Of a DNA stretch of 38,600 nucleotides, positions 7,489 to 16,599 are shown piece after piece (position 1 is the first letter of the stretch; every line of letters begins with the position of its first letter). Made by a program: the position numbers and the translations under genes. The stretch is from CAYPIE01 sp964410665 (GTDB lineage Bacteria; Planctomycetota; Planctomycetia; Gemmatales; Gemmataceae), in contig CAYPIE010000058.1 of the NCBI GenBank assembly GCA_964410665.1, forward strand, positions 1-38,600. Direction: 5' to 3'. Under the pieces are notes generated by a model that was not told the DNA's origin, searched no databases, and worked only from the letters and a program-made list of their open reading frames with translations.

Positions 7489-9443
7489 CGCCAGGATACT
7501 CCGCGTAGTCGCTCAAGACGGTTGAGGATCCGTTCCACAGCATCCCCCTGGTTGAGGCGGACCACCGTCACACCCAAGCGGCCGAAGGCTTGCCGCACAT
7601 GTTGATAGGCCTGCAAATAGCGAAGGATGAGTTGCTCATGCAGGACGCTGGGTAAATCCTTGGGCAAGCTGGGCGCGGCCTCAAGCTCTTCGATCGCTAC
7701 ATCCTCAGGCGAAGGCATCCCGGCGAGCCAGGGACAGACCACCAGCACCTGATGATGCCGCGCCAGCGCGGCCCGGACGGCTCCGATGACTGGGGAAAGC
7801 GCGTCGTCTAATTCCAGCAGGTCGGCCAGAATGACGAAAAGCTCGTTGTCTTTGGCGCGAGCGACTGCATGTACCAGAGTCCTGGCCAAGATGGCGCTTT
7901 TTTGTGGCGAAGCGAAGCGATAGCGCCCTCGGCGGTCGTAAAGACTCAACGAATAGGGTACACGATGAGCGGCTAGGAAGCGTTTGAGCGTTTGCTGATA
8001 CGCCTGGTCATCCTCCATCAGAAGGGCGATGCCGCCAGCCCCCAGCCCCTGCCATTGACTTAGCACAGCAGCCAGCCGTTTGCGGCGGGCCAGTTCACGT
8101 TTCAAAGGAGAGAACAGGCCACGGATGCCGAAGATGCCCCAGAAAAGCGTCGCCAGCAATGCTGGAGCGAGCGACACCAGGATAAAACTGATCAGCAATA
8201 GGTTCCGTTCTGGGTTGACTAAACTCGCGATCATGGCCATGAGTTGTCGGTACGGTGGCCAAAGGACCAGTAGAGGAAGGACAAACATGAGCAAAACGAT
8301 CCAGGCCCAGCGCTTGTCCAGAAGTGGCCGCCAGAACATCTTCCATGGTGTGCGGTTGGCATCGCTGCGGAAGAGCTCCGGGTAAACCGTATCGGCGACC
8401 TCCAGGCCCACTCGGGTCAGTAAGCCCAGATTGCCACGGGGATCCTCATCGTCTGGCGGGCTTGGCGGCGGCAGGCCCGCAGCGATGGCCAGTCGACGCA
8501 TCGCCTCCACGAGATGGCGTGATCCTCGCTCAGGACGCAGGATACTGGCTTGCTGCTCATCGAAAACGCTGATGCCCACCAAGTCCCGATTGGCAATCGC
8601 AGCCTGAGCCAAAGCGGCGGCCACGCGAACCATCTCGACGAGGTTGGTCTCACCCGGCGGGCCGAGCCGAACCGATGCCGAAGCATCGACAAACAGCGTG
8701 ACTCGGACCGGGACCTCATTTTCAAATTCTTTGGTGATCAAACGATCGCGACGAGCCGAGGCTTTCCAGGCAATCATCTTGGGAGGATCTCCCGGCCGAT
8801 AGTCCCGTAGATCGAGTAACTCACTACCGCTGCCCGGCTTGCGAAGCCGGTGAATCCCGGGAGGCAACAGGAGGTTGTAGCGTTTATCGGCACGCTGATG
8901 GCCCGCGGCATCGCTGAGGGGAGGCAAAATGACCAGTTCCAGTGGGTCACGCAGAAACACCCGATGGTAGAAAAACCCCTGCCGATCAGCCAGCTGCACC
9001 GCGACTCCTTCAAAGCGGAGCACGCCGGGCTGCGCGCAGACGAGCTGATATTGCAGTTGCACGGGGTGGTCTGCTTTGAGGGCTGCGAATTGTTCCGCCG
9101 TACCGCGGATCGAATCGGCAGGACCGCGACAAACGTCGCGCAGGTGGACCAAGGGCAGCGTCGACAGGTCATAGAGCCCAACGAGGACCTGCACCTCAAA
9201 GGGGCGTCCGGCCCAGACCATGCTCACGCTACGCTGATCGACGCGGATGCGGCGTCGGGTCTGAAGGGCGGGCACCGCGCGCGCCATCCGCCAGCGGAAG
9301 CGGAGCCATTCATAAACAAACCAGCTAATCACGCTCAAGCTGAACAGCGTAATCAGATAGCCACGCATGGGGGCCATCAACAGGCTGATGCCAAGGGCAA
9401 ACAAGGCTACCGTAAATAGCCACCAGCCGCGCCCGGTCAACAT
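7485..9443 (-). CDS. DUF58 domain protein with internal membrane segments
   Basis: The protein has 652 residues. Two N-terminal membrane helices (about 7-25 and 28-45) precede a beta-rich region and the DUF58 hallmark GSELLDLRDYRPGDP (about 206-220) with KMIAWKASARR. Then comes a vWA-like stretch with FVDASASV (about 251-258), whose DxSxS pattern resembles a MIDAS metal site. Two further hydrophobic segments (about 380-396 and 414-440) interrupt the C-terminal half, which is unusual; DUF58 proteins are typically 300-450 residues. DUF58 proteins work with MoxR ATPases in envelope-protein assembly or metal insertion. GGAGG lies upstream of the ATG, which starts 14 nt after the moxR stop. The substrate is unknown. 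Confidence 0.88.
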   Translation of the reverse strand: MLTGRGWWLFTVALFALGISLLMAPMRGYLITLFSLSVISWFVYEWLRFRWRMARAVPALQTRRRIRVDQRSVSMVWAGRPFEVQVLVGLYDLSTLPLVHLRDVCRGPADSIRGTAEQFAALKADHPVQLQYQLVCAQPGVLRFEGVAVQLADRQGFFYHRVFLRDPLELVILPPLSDAAGHQRADKRYNLLLPPGIHRLRKPGSGSELLDLRDYRPGDPPKMIAWKASARRDRLITKEFENEVPVRVTLFVDASASVRLGPPGETNLVEMVRVAAALAQAAIANRDLVGISVFDEQQASILRPERGSRHLVEAMRRLAIAAGLPPPSPPDDEDPRGNLGLLTRVGLEVADTVYPELFRSDANRTPWKMFWRPLLDKRWAWIVLLMFVLPLLVLWPPYRQLMAMIASLVNPERNLLLISFILVSLAPALLATLFWGIFGIRGLFSPLKRELARRKRLAAVLSQWQGLGAGGIALLMEDDQAYQQTLKRFLAAHRVPYSLSLYDRRGRYRFASPQKSAILARTLVHAVARAKDNELFVILADLLELDDALSPVIGAVRAALARHHQVLVVCPWLAGMPSPEDVAIEELEAAPSLPKDLPSVLHEQLILRYLQAYQHVRQAFGRLGVTVVRLNQGDAVERILNRLERLRGVSWR

Positions 9444-9457
9444 GCCGGTGGCCTCCG

Positions 9458-10447
9458 TCAGAGGGATTCCATCACCGGGACGGTCTCCAGCAACTCATCG
9501 ACGATCTGATCGACTTCTTTGCCCTCAATCTCCGCCTCGGGACGCAGGATCAAGCGGTGGCACAGCACACTATGGGCCATGGCCTGCACATCTTCGTGGG
9601 TAAAGTAGGCCCGTCCGCGCAGGGCAGCCCGCGCGCGGGCACAACGTAACAAACAAAGCCCGGCTCGTGGGCTTCCACCGAGGGCCACGTCGGGATGTTC
9701 GCGGCTCATTTCAACTAGGGCGACTATATAATGGAACAGGGGTTCGGCACCATGGATGTGGCCGAGTTGCTGTTGCATGGCCTGAATCCGTTCGGGCGTA
9801 AACAGCGGTGTCGGATCCGCCACGGGCTGCGAATGCAGCTGGAGCATGCGGACCTCGTGATCATGCCCGGGATAGCCCATGCGGACACGTAGCAGAAAGC
9901 GGTCCAGCTGCGCTTCGGGGAGGCGGTACACCCCTTCTTGCTCGACGGGGTTTTGCGTGGCCAGCACCAGGAACGGTAGAGGCAGAGTCAGGGTGGCCCC
10001 TTCAATGGTGACTTGGTATTCCTGCATAGCCTCCAAAAGCGCGGCCTGCGTTTTGGCCGGGGCGCGATTAATCTCATCGGCAAGCAAGACCTGGGTAAAG
10101 ATCGGCCCCTTGCGGAGTACAAAGTCATTGGCATTGCGATCGAAAATCGACGTCCCGGTGACATCCGAGGGGAGCAGATCGGGGGTGAATTGGATGCGGT
10201 GGTAAGTACATCCAAGGAGCCGGGCAAACACTTTGGACAACGTCGTCTTGGCGACCCCAGGAACCCCTTCGAGCAGCACATGACCGTTGGCCAGCAGGGC
10301 GATGAGCAGTTGCTCCGTGACCTCATCCATACCGACGACCACCGCCTGCACTTGTTCGGCAACGCGTTGGCATAATGCTTTTCCCTGGGTGGTCAGATCG
10401 CCCACGCCGGCGGCCATCGCGGTGTTGTTCAGCGAAACAGACGTCAT
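9458..10447 (-). CDS. MoxR-family AAA+ ATPase
   Basis: The 329-residue ATPase has Walker A GVPGVAKT (about 61-68), Walker B LLADEINRAP (about 121-130) and sensor 1 LVLATQNPVEQEG. Past these, LPEAQLDRFLLRV is also typical of MoxR proteins. MoxR ATPases act as chaperone-like machines that, with vWA or DUF58 partners, fold or activate proteins in the cell envelope. The start at 10447 is fixed by a 4-nt ATGA overlap with the stop of the DUF4350-like gene, preceded by GAGG. An upstream in-frame start at 10480 would overlap that gene more deeply and is less likely. Family assignment is secure; the client protein is not known. Confidence 0.95.
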   Translation of the reverse strand: MTSVSLNNTAMAAGVGDLTTQGKALCQRVAEQVQAVVVGMDEVTEQLLIALLANGHVLLEGVPGVAKTTLSKVFARLLGCTYHRIQFTPDLLPSDVTGTSIFDRNANDFVLRKGPIFTQVLLADEINRAPAKTQAALLEAMQEYQVTIEGATLTLPLPFLVLATQNPVEQEGVYRLPEAQLDRFLLRVRMGYPGHDHEVRMLQLHSQPVADPTPLFTPERIQAMQQQLGHIHGAEPLFHYIVALVEMSREHPDVALGGSPRAGLCLLRCARARAALRGRAYFTHEDVQAMAHSVLCHRLILRPEAEIEGKEVDQIVDELLETVPVMESL

Positions 10448-11877
10448 GCACGTACCTCGTCGGAAGTGGGGAAACGCCAATGCCCCTGCAGGGCGGCCCG
10501 ATCAAGGGCTTGCAAGGTGGTTCGCATCCGCTCCCAATCCCGGCTGGAAACTTCCAGGGGGGGATGATCACAAGCGCAGGCAAACTGCCAGTAATGTTCC
10601 AGTTGCTTCCGCAACCGGCGGCGCGCCCACCAGGTGCCCTCGATCGTCCAGGTGGGCGGCCGGTCAGCGGCCAAATCGGCCCCGTGCTCACGAAACCACT
10701 GCTGGACCTGGCGACGTGCAGCCTCGGTCAGATGCTCCTGATCCATGAAGGCTTGGACGCGTGTATTGTGAACGGGCCGGACCGGGACTTCTGCGGCGGT
10801 TTGCCGGGGAAGGATCCAGTCAAATCGTTCCCGGCTGCGGATTAGACGGCGGATGCCGATGACCAGAGCCAGCACCCCAAGCACAACGACAAAGTTGCGT
10901 AGCCACTTCCATAACGGCGTGCGTCGCAGAGTCCATTGACGCAGGCGATCTTCCTGCTGCAACGCGGCGATCACTTGATTGCCTTGCTGGGCAGCCGCAT
11001 TCAGAAGAATATTCAAGGGGATGGGAGGGATGCTTTCCAGGCGAATATTGAAGTCGGTGCGGATTTTATCGTTATCGACAAAAAGGCAATATTGAATTGG
11101 ATCAGATTCCGAACGGTTGAACCAGTCCAGCACAGTCTGGGTAAATTCAAAATTCTGGATCGTCGGTTCCAGGAGCATCGCGTTGATAAACAGACTGTGA
11201 TCGGCCAGCATCATGACCTTGGCCTGCTCCCAGCGACCGGCCACGGCGAACGGTCGGGCTTGGTTCAGCGGCTGCCACTTGTCCGGATGACTCGAAGCAG
11301 GGAGCTTGGCAAAGGGCCCCAGGCCAGACCCAGGGCCGATGCGTAAGATGCTTGGCTTGTTGGTGGCAATCCGGGTCTGCGGACCGACGAACCCAGTTAG
11401 GGCCTGAAGCCGCTCGAACAGCTCGGTGGTGGCTCTGGGCAGCCGCCGGCCGCGCGGGGTGGCCAGTTCGAGAAAGGGGAAGGCTGGTAGTTCTTGAAAA
11501 CAGTCTTCGGGCACTGAGCTCTGGTAAAACCGGCCATCCACTCCGACATCGACGACGGCTTGCCACCAAAAGGGGAGATCGCGGGGTGGGAGTTGCCGGT
11601 CGGTCGCCAGCAGCAGGTTGCCACCGAGCCGCAAATACTGGTAAAACGCGGTTTCATGACGCTTGAGAATCTGCGGTGCGCCCAGGACAATCACCAGCGT
11701 CTGCCTCGGGTGTTCCTGAAGCCACTGTGGATCGCTCAGAGGGGCAATTTCCCGTTGATTCAGCAGTCCGCGCAAGGCCTCCGTACCGTTGGCATCAATC
11801 GGTGCAGGTTCAGGGGGTTGCGCTGGCAGCGACGGGGCGAGAAGCAAAACCGCCAATCCCAATAGGATTCCCTTCAT
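10444..11877 (-). CDS. DUF4350-like membrane protein
   Basis: This 477-residue protein has a signal peptide (MKGILLGLAVLLLAPSLPAQ), a large probable periplasmic domain (about 25-320), one membrane helix (about 326-343) and a basic cytoplasmic C-terminus. The patterns LRLGGNLLLATDRQLPP near 82-98 and VMMLADHSLFINAML near 221-235 match the GATase-like fold of DUF4350 proteins, which are common in MoxR-DUF58-DUF4129 operons. Its ATG overlaps the upstream DUF4129-like stop by 4 nt, and its own stop overlaps the moxR start by 4 nt. No catalytic residues were identified. Assignment rests on domain pattern and strong context. Confidence 0.8.
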   Translation of the reverse strand: MKGILLGLAVLLLAPSLPAQPPEPAPIDANGTEALRGLLNQREIAPLSDPQWLQEHPRQTLVIVLGAPQILKRHETAFYQYLRLGGNLLLATDRQLPPRDLPFWWQAVVDVGVDGRFYQSSVPEDCFQELPAFPFLELATPRGRRLPRATTELFERLQALTGFVGPQTRIATNKPSILRIGPGSGLGPFAKLPASSHPDKWQPLNQARPFAVAGRWEQAKVMMLADHSLFINAMLLEPTIQNFEFTQTVLDWFNRSESDPIQYCLFVDNDKIRTDFNIRLESIPPIPLNILLNAAAQQGNQVIAALQQEDRLRQWTLRRTPLWKWLRNFVVVLGVLALVIGIRRLIRSRERFDWILPRQTAAEVPVRPVHNTRVQAFMDQEHLTEAARRQVQQWFREHGADLAADRPPTWTIEGTWWARRRLRKQLEHYWQFACACDHPPLEVSSRDWERMRTTLQALDRAALQGHWRFPTSDEVRA

Positions 11878-13226
11878 GCGTCCAGTGCTCCGTGAGCGGG
11901 GGCTGCTTGAAGGGTTGCCAGGTGCGAGCGGGCAAGCTGGATGGCGTTCGCACCCAGCGTCGTCTGGGTGGGGGCATAACGCGCCTGGGCATAGAGCTCG
12001 GCCAGTTCATCCGCCTCACGCCGACACTGCGGGGCCAGGTCAGTGAAGTGCACCGCCAGCAGGCGATGGTTCCAGACGCGTGCTTCCAGTCCAAGTTTGC
12101 TTAAAGCTAAATACTCAAATGCTTGAATAAGATCTTCTTTGCTGTGCACTTGACTGGGATCGATTCGCCAGTCACGCAGGCGGGCTTGTTCGGCTCGTTT
12201 GGCTTCGTTCTGCTGTTGCTGCACCCAGTAGCCGATTACCACCAAGGTTCCCAAACCGATGATGACCAGAATGATCCCCAGGAGGGCCGAACTATCCGGA
12301 ATCATCGTCAGACTGCCGCCGCCCAGCCCGGGGATGTCGACGCTGCCGCCGAGGCTGGGTAGGCCCAAGTTCACGCCCAAGTCATCGAGGCCGACCAGGT
12401 CCCAGTCCTCGACCGAGCTCGCTTGCGTGGTGAGCCATTCTTGAAAATGGAATGCCTCTTGCTCCCATTGGCTCCAGTCGCCGATCCACTCCCCCCAGTC
12501 CTGGCCGTTCCCAAAGAGCGACTCATCGCTAGTCAGTTGCTCGACCGCGTCGCGCAATTGGGACTTATCCTCAATTTTGCCAAACCAGCGTTCTAATTGG
12601 TTTTCGAGTTGTTCCTGGCGCACAGCTGGGTTGATGGGTTGCTGTGGGTCGGTGGTGAGCGTTGTGTCTGGCTCGGATGGTTGCGGAATCACCTCAGGAG
12701 GCGTCGGTTCACTGGTTTGGGACGGCTGGGTCGCGGGGGTAGGTCGCGTCTGGGGCGACGCATTCTGGGGTAACTGGGGTGGATTCAGCGGCGTTTCTGG
12801 GTTGAGTTGACCGAGTTGCTGTTGCAGTTGCTCCCATGGGAGCGATCCCTGACCTGGAGGCAATGAAGGCAAGCCAGCGCCGCCGAGGCCTTCTACATAC
12901 TTGCCGAGCAGTTGCTGTAAACGCTTCAGCTGTTCGGGATCACGCAGCTCCGGATGCTCCTGCAGGAGGTCCTGGAGGGTGTTCGGATCGGGCTGGGCTT
13001 GCGTGCGCTTCAGGAGCTTATTGAGCAGGTCCTGATCGAAGGTACGTTGCTGGCTCAACTGCAGGCGTTTGGCCAGCCGTGCCGCCAGGCTACCCTGGGT
13101 TGCGGCGTTGGGGAGGGGCAGATGGGAGATATCGTCGGAGCTGATTTGCGCGTGCATGGCAGTGGGGAAGCCCCAGAGCGTTGCCGCGAAGCTCAATCGT
13201 AGCAATACACGACTCAAGCGTGTCAC
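11874..13226 (-). CDS. DUF4129-like membrane protein, Pro/Gln-rich
   Basis: The protein has 450 residues. A signal peptide ends near MHAQIS. A helical segment rich in Leu and Gln is followed by a Pro/Gln/Thr-rich linker (about 135-210), an acidic Trp-rich region, a membrane helix (about 312-333) and a C-terminal cytoplasmic part. That tail (EDLIQAFEYLALSKLG and the following ~80 residues) resembles the DUF4129 domain often found in MoxR-DUF58 clusters. Translation starts at GTG; GGAGGAAG lies 8 nt upstream and the GTGA overlaps the stop of the HEAT-repeat gene, which supports it. It probably anchors the system in the membrane with a long extracytoplasmic arm. Confidence 0.75.
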   Translation of the reverse strand: MTRLSRVLLRLSFAATLWGFPTAMHAQISSDDISHLPLPNAATQGSLAARLAKRLQLSQQRTFDQDLLNKLLKRTQAQPDPNTLQDLLQEHPELRDPEQLKRLQQLLGKYVEGLGGAGLPSLPPGQGSLPWEQLQQQLGQLNPETPLNPPQLPQNASPQTRPTPATQPSQTSEPTPPEVIPQPSEPDTTLTTDPQQPINPAVRQEQLENQLERWFGKIEDKSQLRDAVEQLTSDESLFGNGQDWGEWIGDWSQWEQEAFHFQEWLTTQASSVEDWDLVGLDDLGVNLGLPSLGGSVDIPGLGGGSLTMIPDSSALLGIILVIIGLGTLVVIGYWVQQQQNEAKRAEQARLRDWRIDPSQVHSKEDLIQAFEYLALSKLGLEARVWNHRLLAVHFTDLAPQCRREADELAELYAQARYAPTQTTLGANAIQLARSHLATLQAAPAHGALDA

Positions 13227-13792
13227 GGCGAACTTCCTCCGTTCCCAGCCGGGGTCGCAAGGGGACTGACAAGTGGGTCACGCCGATCGACCGATCGACG
13301 GCTTGCTGCGAGAATCCGACTCAGAGCATAGCTGGTTTTCCGACGGACTTCGGTGTCACCATCCTGCAGAAGCCCCAGTAAGGATTCGAGGGCAGGTTCC
13401 GCTGTGGCGCCCATCTGCCCCAGCGCGTAAGCCGCTGCACCCCGCACGATCGAGCGGGAATCCTTGAGCGCTTCGATGAGCGGGGGAACCGCGTCAGATC
13501 CCAATGAGGCCAAAGCCAGGCCCAGATTCTGTCGAACTTCGGAATCGTGATCCGCCAACCCCGCGATTAACCCGGAGATCAAGCGTTTGGCAGGGAGTCG
13601 CGGCGTCCGTTGCGGCAGGGTCGTCGGCTCCGGAGGGGGTAAGGGAGGCGGTTGGGCTTGGCCCGATGGCACCAGGAGGATCGCGAGACTCAGCAAGGCA
13701 AGGCATCGGTAAGGGAGGGACCGAATGGCAACCAATCCCTGCAAGACGGGAGGCCGAGCGATCGCAGCGGATGGACGTTGGCGGCAGGACAT
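13223..13792 (-). CDS. Secreted or anchored HEAT-repeat protein
   Basis: The 189-residue product has an N-terminal basic region and a hydrophobic signal-like stretch (CLALLSLAILLVPSGQAQ), then a Pro-rich linker and three HEAT repeats from about residue 85. Repeat motifs include DHDSEVRQNLGLALASLG, SIVRGAAAYALGQMG and DTEVRRKTSYALSRIL, which resemble PBS-lyase-type HEAT repeats used as protein-binding scaffolds. The ATG at 13792 was preferred; an earlier in-frame start at 13858 adds residues with no ribosome-binding site, and neither has a strong one. Its stop overlaps the DUF4129-like GTG by 4 nt, so it heads the MoxR operon. Its partner is unknown. Confidence 0.75.
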   Translation of the reverse strand: MSCRQRPSAAIARPPVLQGLVAIRSLPYRCLALLSLAILLVPSGQAQPPPLPPPEPTTLPQRTPRLPAKRLISGLIAGLADHDSEVRQNLGLALASLGSDAVPPLIEALKDSRSIVRGAAAYALGQMGATAEPALESLLGLLQDGDTEVRRKTSYALSRILAASRRSVDRRDPLVSPLATPAGNGGSSP

Positions 13793-14011
13793 CACGATTC
13801 TCGAGGATTCACGTTCATCTTGACTATTACAGGCGATCGGGCAAACCACGTCAAGCATCCCGGGGCTGCGCCGTGGGCCGTACGTTTTCGCTAAGCCGGT
13901 TTTTCGCTATGATGCTTGAGAACAGTTTGTTGCCGTCTCTTCGCGATTGTGAAGCCAGCATGCTTCCAACCGATGACCTTCCGTGCAATCTGAGGTCCCC
14001 CGAGGCTCAGT

Positions 14012-15679
14012 ATGGGTGAGCAATACATTTTTACGATCGATAGTCTGACGAAAACCTATAACAAACGCGAAATCCTCCAGGATATTCGATTGGCATTTTA
14101 TCCCGGCGCAAAAATCGGCGTGATTGGCAGTAATGGAGCGGGGAAGAGTACCCTGCTGCGAATCATGGCGGGAGTCGACAAAGACTTTATTGGAACGGCC
14201 CGTCCTGCTGATGGAACACAGATTGGCTATCTTCAGCAGGAGCCCCACCTAACGCCAGGGACGGTGCGTGACAATATCGAGGAGGCGGTGCGGCCCGTTC
14301 GCGGTCTGCTCGCGCGGCATGAAGAATTGGGCAACCAAATGGCCGAGGCCGATCCGGACCAGTTCGATGCCATCATGGAAGAGATGAATCAGGTACAGGA
14401 TCAAATCGATGCCACCAACGCTTGGGAACTCGATCGCCAGCTGGAGATGGCGATGGATGCGATGCGGCTTCCGCCTAGCGATGCCGACGTAGATCGACTG
14501 TCCGGCGGTGAGCGACGGCGTGTGGCCTTGTGCAAGATGCTGTTGCAACGTCCGGACATGCTGCTGTTGGACGAACCAACCAACCACTTGGATGCCGAAT
14601 CGGTTGAGTGGATGGAACACCACTTGAAGTCCTTCTCCGGGACGGTGGTCACGGTCACGCACGATCGCTACTTCCTGGATAATGTCGCAGAGTGGATCCT
14701 GGAGCTGGATCGTGGCCGGGGTTATCCCTTTGCCGGGAACTACTCATCGTGGCTGGAGCAGAAGCAGGCCCGGTTGGCGTTGGAGGAAAAACAGGAGTCG
14801 GCAAAGCGGAAGTCGTTGGCCCGCGAACTGGAATGGGCACGCATGGCGCCAAAGGCTCGGGTGTCCAAAAACAAGGCCCGATTGGCGCGATATGAACAGC
14901 TAGCTGCGCAGGAATATGACGAAAAGGAAGACAATCTGGTGATCCAGATTCCTAACGGCAAGCCGCTGGGCGATCTGGTCGTGCGTGCTGAGGGAGTACG
15001 CAAAGGGTATGGCGAGCGGCTGCTGATGGAAGCTTTGAACTTCGATCTGCCCCGCGGCGGCATTGTCGGTGTGATTGGTCCGAATGGGGCTGGCAAAACA
15101 ACCCTGTTCCGCATGATCATCGGCGAAGAGAAGCCGGATGCGGGCGACCTGCGTGTTGGCGAGACGGTGGAGCTGGCCTACGTCGATCAAAGCCGTGATG
15201 CCCTCAACGACGCGAACACGGTGTTTGAAGAGATCACTGGAGGTGCGGATCACTTTATCTTCAATGGTCGCAAGGTGGCTTCGCGGGGGTATGTAGCACG
15301 GTTCAACTTCAAGGGACCTGATCAGCAACGCAAGGTCGGGGAACTCTCCGGCGGGGAACGCAACCGGGTGCACCTGGCCAAGCTGTTGCGTTCGGGGGGC
15401 AACTTACTATTACTTGACGAACCGACCAACGACCTGGATGTTGATACGCTGCGTGCGTTGGAGGAAGCGCTGATCAATTTCGGTGGCTGTGCGGTCGTGA
15501 TTAGCCACGACCGCTGGTTTTTGGATCGGATCGCGACGCACATTCTTTCCTTCGAGGGTGACTCGCAGGTCGTCTGGTGCGAGGGGAATTACCGGGTGTA
15601 TGAGGAACAACGCCGGCAGCGGCTCGGGGCCGAGGCCGATCAACCGACCCGGATCCGCTACAAAAAATTGCATCAGTGA
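14012..15679 (+). CDS. ettA: Energy-dependent translational throttle protein EttA (ABC-F)
   Basis: The 555-residue protein carries two ABC ATPase domains. Domain 1 has Walker A GSNGAGKST (about 39-47), signature LSGGE (163-167) and Walker B LLLDEP. Domain 2 has GPNGAGKTT (about 356-364), LSGGE (445-449) and LLLDEP. The charged linker (about 250-300) is the ABC-F P-site tRNA-interaction region, and the short arm in domain 1 with overall length matches EttA (E. coli 555 residues). EttA binds the ribosomal E site and gates the first elongation step according to ATP/ADP level. GAGG precedes the ATG. It is divergent from the MoxR operon and is followed by an unrelated ABC ATPase. Confidence 0.96.
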   Translation: MGEQYIFTIDSLTKTYNKREILQDIRLAFYPGAKIGVIGSNGAGKSTLLRIMAGVDKDFIGTARPADGTQIGYLQQEPHLTPGTVRDNIEEAVRPVRGLLARHEELGNQMAEADPDQFDAIMEEMNQVQDQIDATNAWELDRQLEMAMDAMRLPPSDADVDRLSGGERRRVALCKMLLQRPDMLLLDEPTNHLDAESVEWMEHHLKSFSGTVVTVTHDRYFLDNVAEWILELDRGRGYPFAGNYSSWLEQKQARLALEEKQESAKRKSLARELEWARMAPKARVSKNKARLARYEQLAAQEYDEKEDNLVIQIPNGKPLGDLVVRAEGVRKGYGERLLMEALNFDLPRGGIVGVIGPNGAGKTTLFRMIIGEEKPDAGDLRVGETVELAYVDQSRDALNDANTVFEEITGGADHFIFNGRKVASRGYVARFNFKGPDQQRKVGELSGGERNRVHLAKLLRSGGNLLLLDEPTNDLDVDTLRALEEALINFGGCAVVISHDRWFLDRIATHILSFEGDSQVVWCEGNYRVYEEQRRQRLGAEADQPTRIRYKKLHQ

Positions 15680-15755
15680 ACCGTCGACCGTGGTGGGTGG
15701 ACGAGCTCAGACAACTCACCGTCCCAAGGGGCGGACCACTGTGGGAGCGGGCACC

Positions 15756-16481
15756 ATGATGGAATTGTTGAATGTCACCAAGGTGTACGACCAGGGTCGG
15801 CAGCAAGTGCAGGCGGTGCGTGGAGTGAGCCTTCGCGTCGAGGCGGGGGAATTTGTTTCGATCATGGGGCGCAGTGGGTCGGGCAAGTCGACCTTGTTAC
15901 ATTTGCTCGGTGGCTTGGATACGCCGACTACCGGTCAGGCTCGGTTTCATGGCCAAGATTTGCGGGCAATGTCCGATGCAGCGCGGTCCCAGTTGAGACG
16001 GCATCGAATTGGGTTTATATTTCAGTTTTTTAATTTGCTGTCGACCTTGACGGCATTAGAGAATGTGGCACTGCCACGGTTGTTGGCGGGGGAACGCCGC
16101 AGCAAGGCGACCCAACTGGCTGAAGCAGAGTTGGAACGGATGGGCATGGCGCATCGTTATGCCCATTTTCCTGAGGAGCTTTCTGGCGGGGAGATGCAGC
16201 GGGTTGCTATTGCCCGGGCACTCGTTTGTGAACCGGAAGCGGTCCTGTGTGATGAACCGACCGGAAATCTGGACTCGGCCACCGGCCAAGAGATCCTGCA
16301 GGTGCTGCGGCAATTACCCGAGGACGGGAATCGTACGGTGGTCATGGTAACCCATGATGCCAGTGCGGCCCAGATCGGTGACCGATTAGTGCACATCAGT
16401 GATGGGCGGATTGAACGCGAAGAGCGGCTGCGTCCCGGAGGGAGCGCTGCGAGTATCGTCCTGCCCTTGCCGGCATCATGA
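15756..16481 (+). CDS. ABC transporter ATP-binding protein, LolD/MacB type
   Basis: The 241-residue ATPase has Walker A GRSGSGKST (about 38-46), Q-loop IFQFFNLL, signature LSGGEMQRVAIARAL (about 142-156), Walker B and the extended DEPTGNLDS motif, and an H-loop in VTHD. These features mark the MacB/LolD/FtsE class, which energises permeases exporting lipoproteins or peptides. The first ATG of a tandem pair at 15756 is preceded by GGGAG; an in-frame opening further upstream overlaps the end of ettA and was rejected. No FtsX-like permease lies next to it, so its membrane partner must be encoded elsewhere. The substrate is unknown. Confidence 0.9.
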   Translation: MMELLNVTKVYDQGRQQVQAVRGVSLRVEAGEFVSIMGRSGSGKSTLLHLLGGLDTPTTGQARFHGQDLRAMSDAARSQLRRHRIGFIFQFFNLLSTLTALENVALPRLLAGERRSKATQLAEAELERMGMAHRYAHFPEELSGGEMQRVAIARALVCEPEAVLCDEPTGNLDSATGQEILQVLRQLPEDGNRTVVMVTHDASAAQIGDRLVHISDGRIEREERLRPGGSAASIVLPLPAS

Positions 16482-16599
16482 CCGCTGAGACGTTGCCGGG
16501 CTTGCCGCTATCCCTGCCGGCGATGAGGTAGTACCGATGGTGGCACACCTGGATTCTGGAGAGGTCGGCCCGCAACGCGGCGATGCTCGGGGGGAACGC

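Noticed and set aside
16537..16599. Longer N-terminus of the ROK kinase
   Set aside because: The extra 21 residues are not homologous in style, and the ribosome-binding site fits the later ATG.
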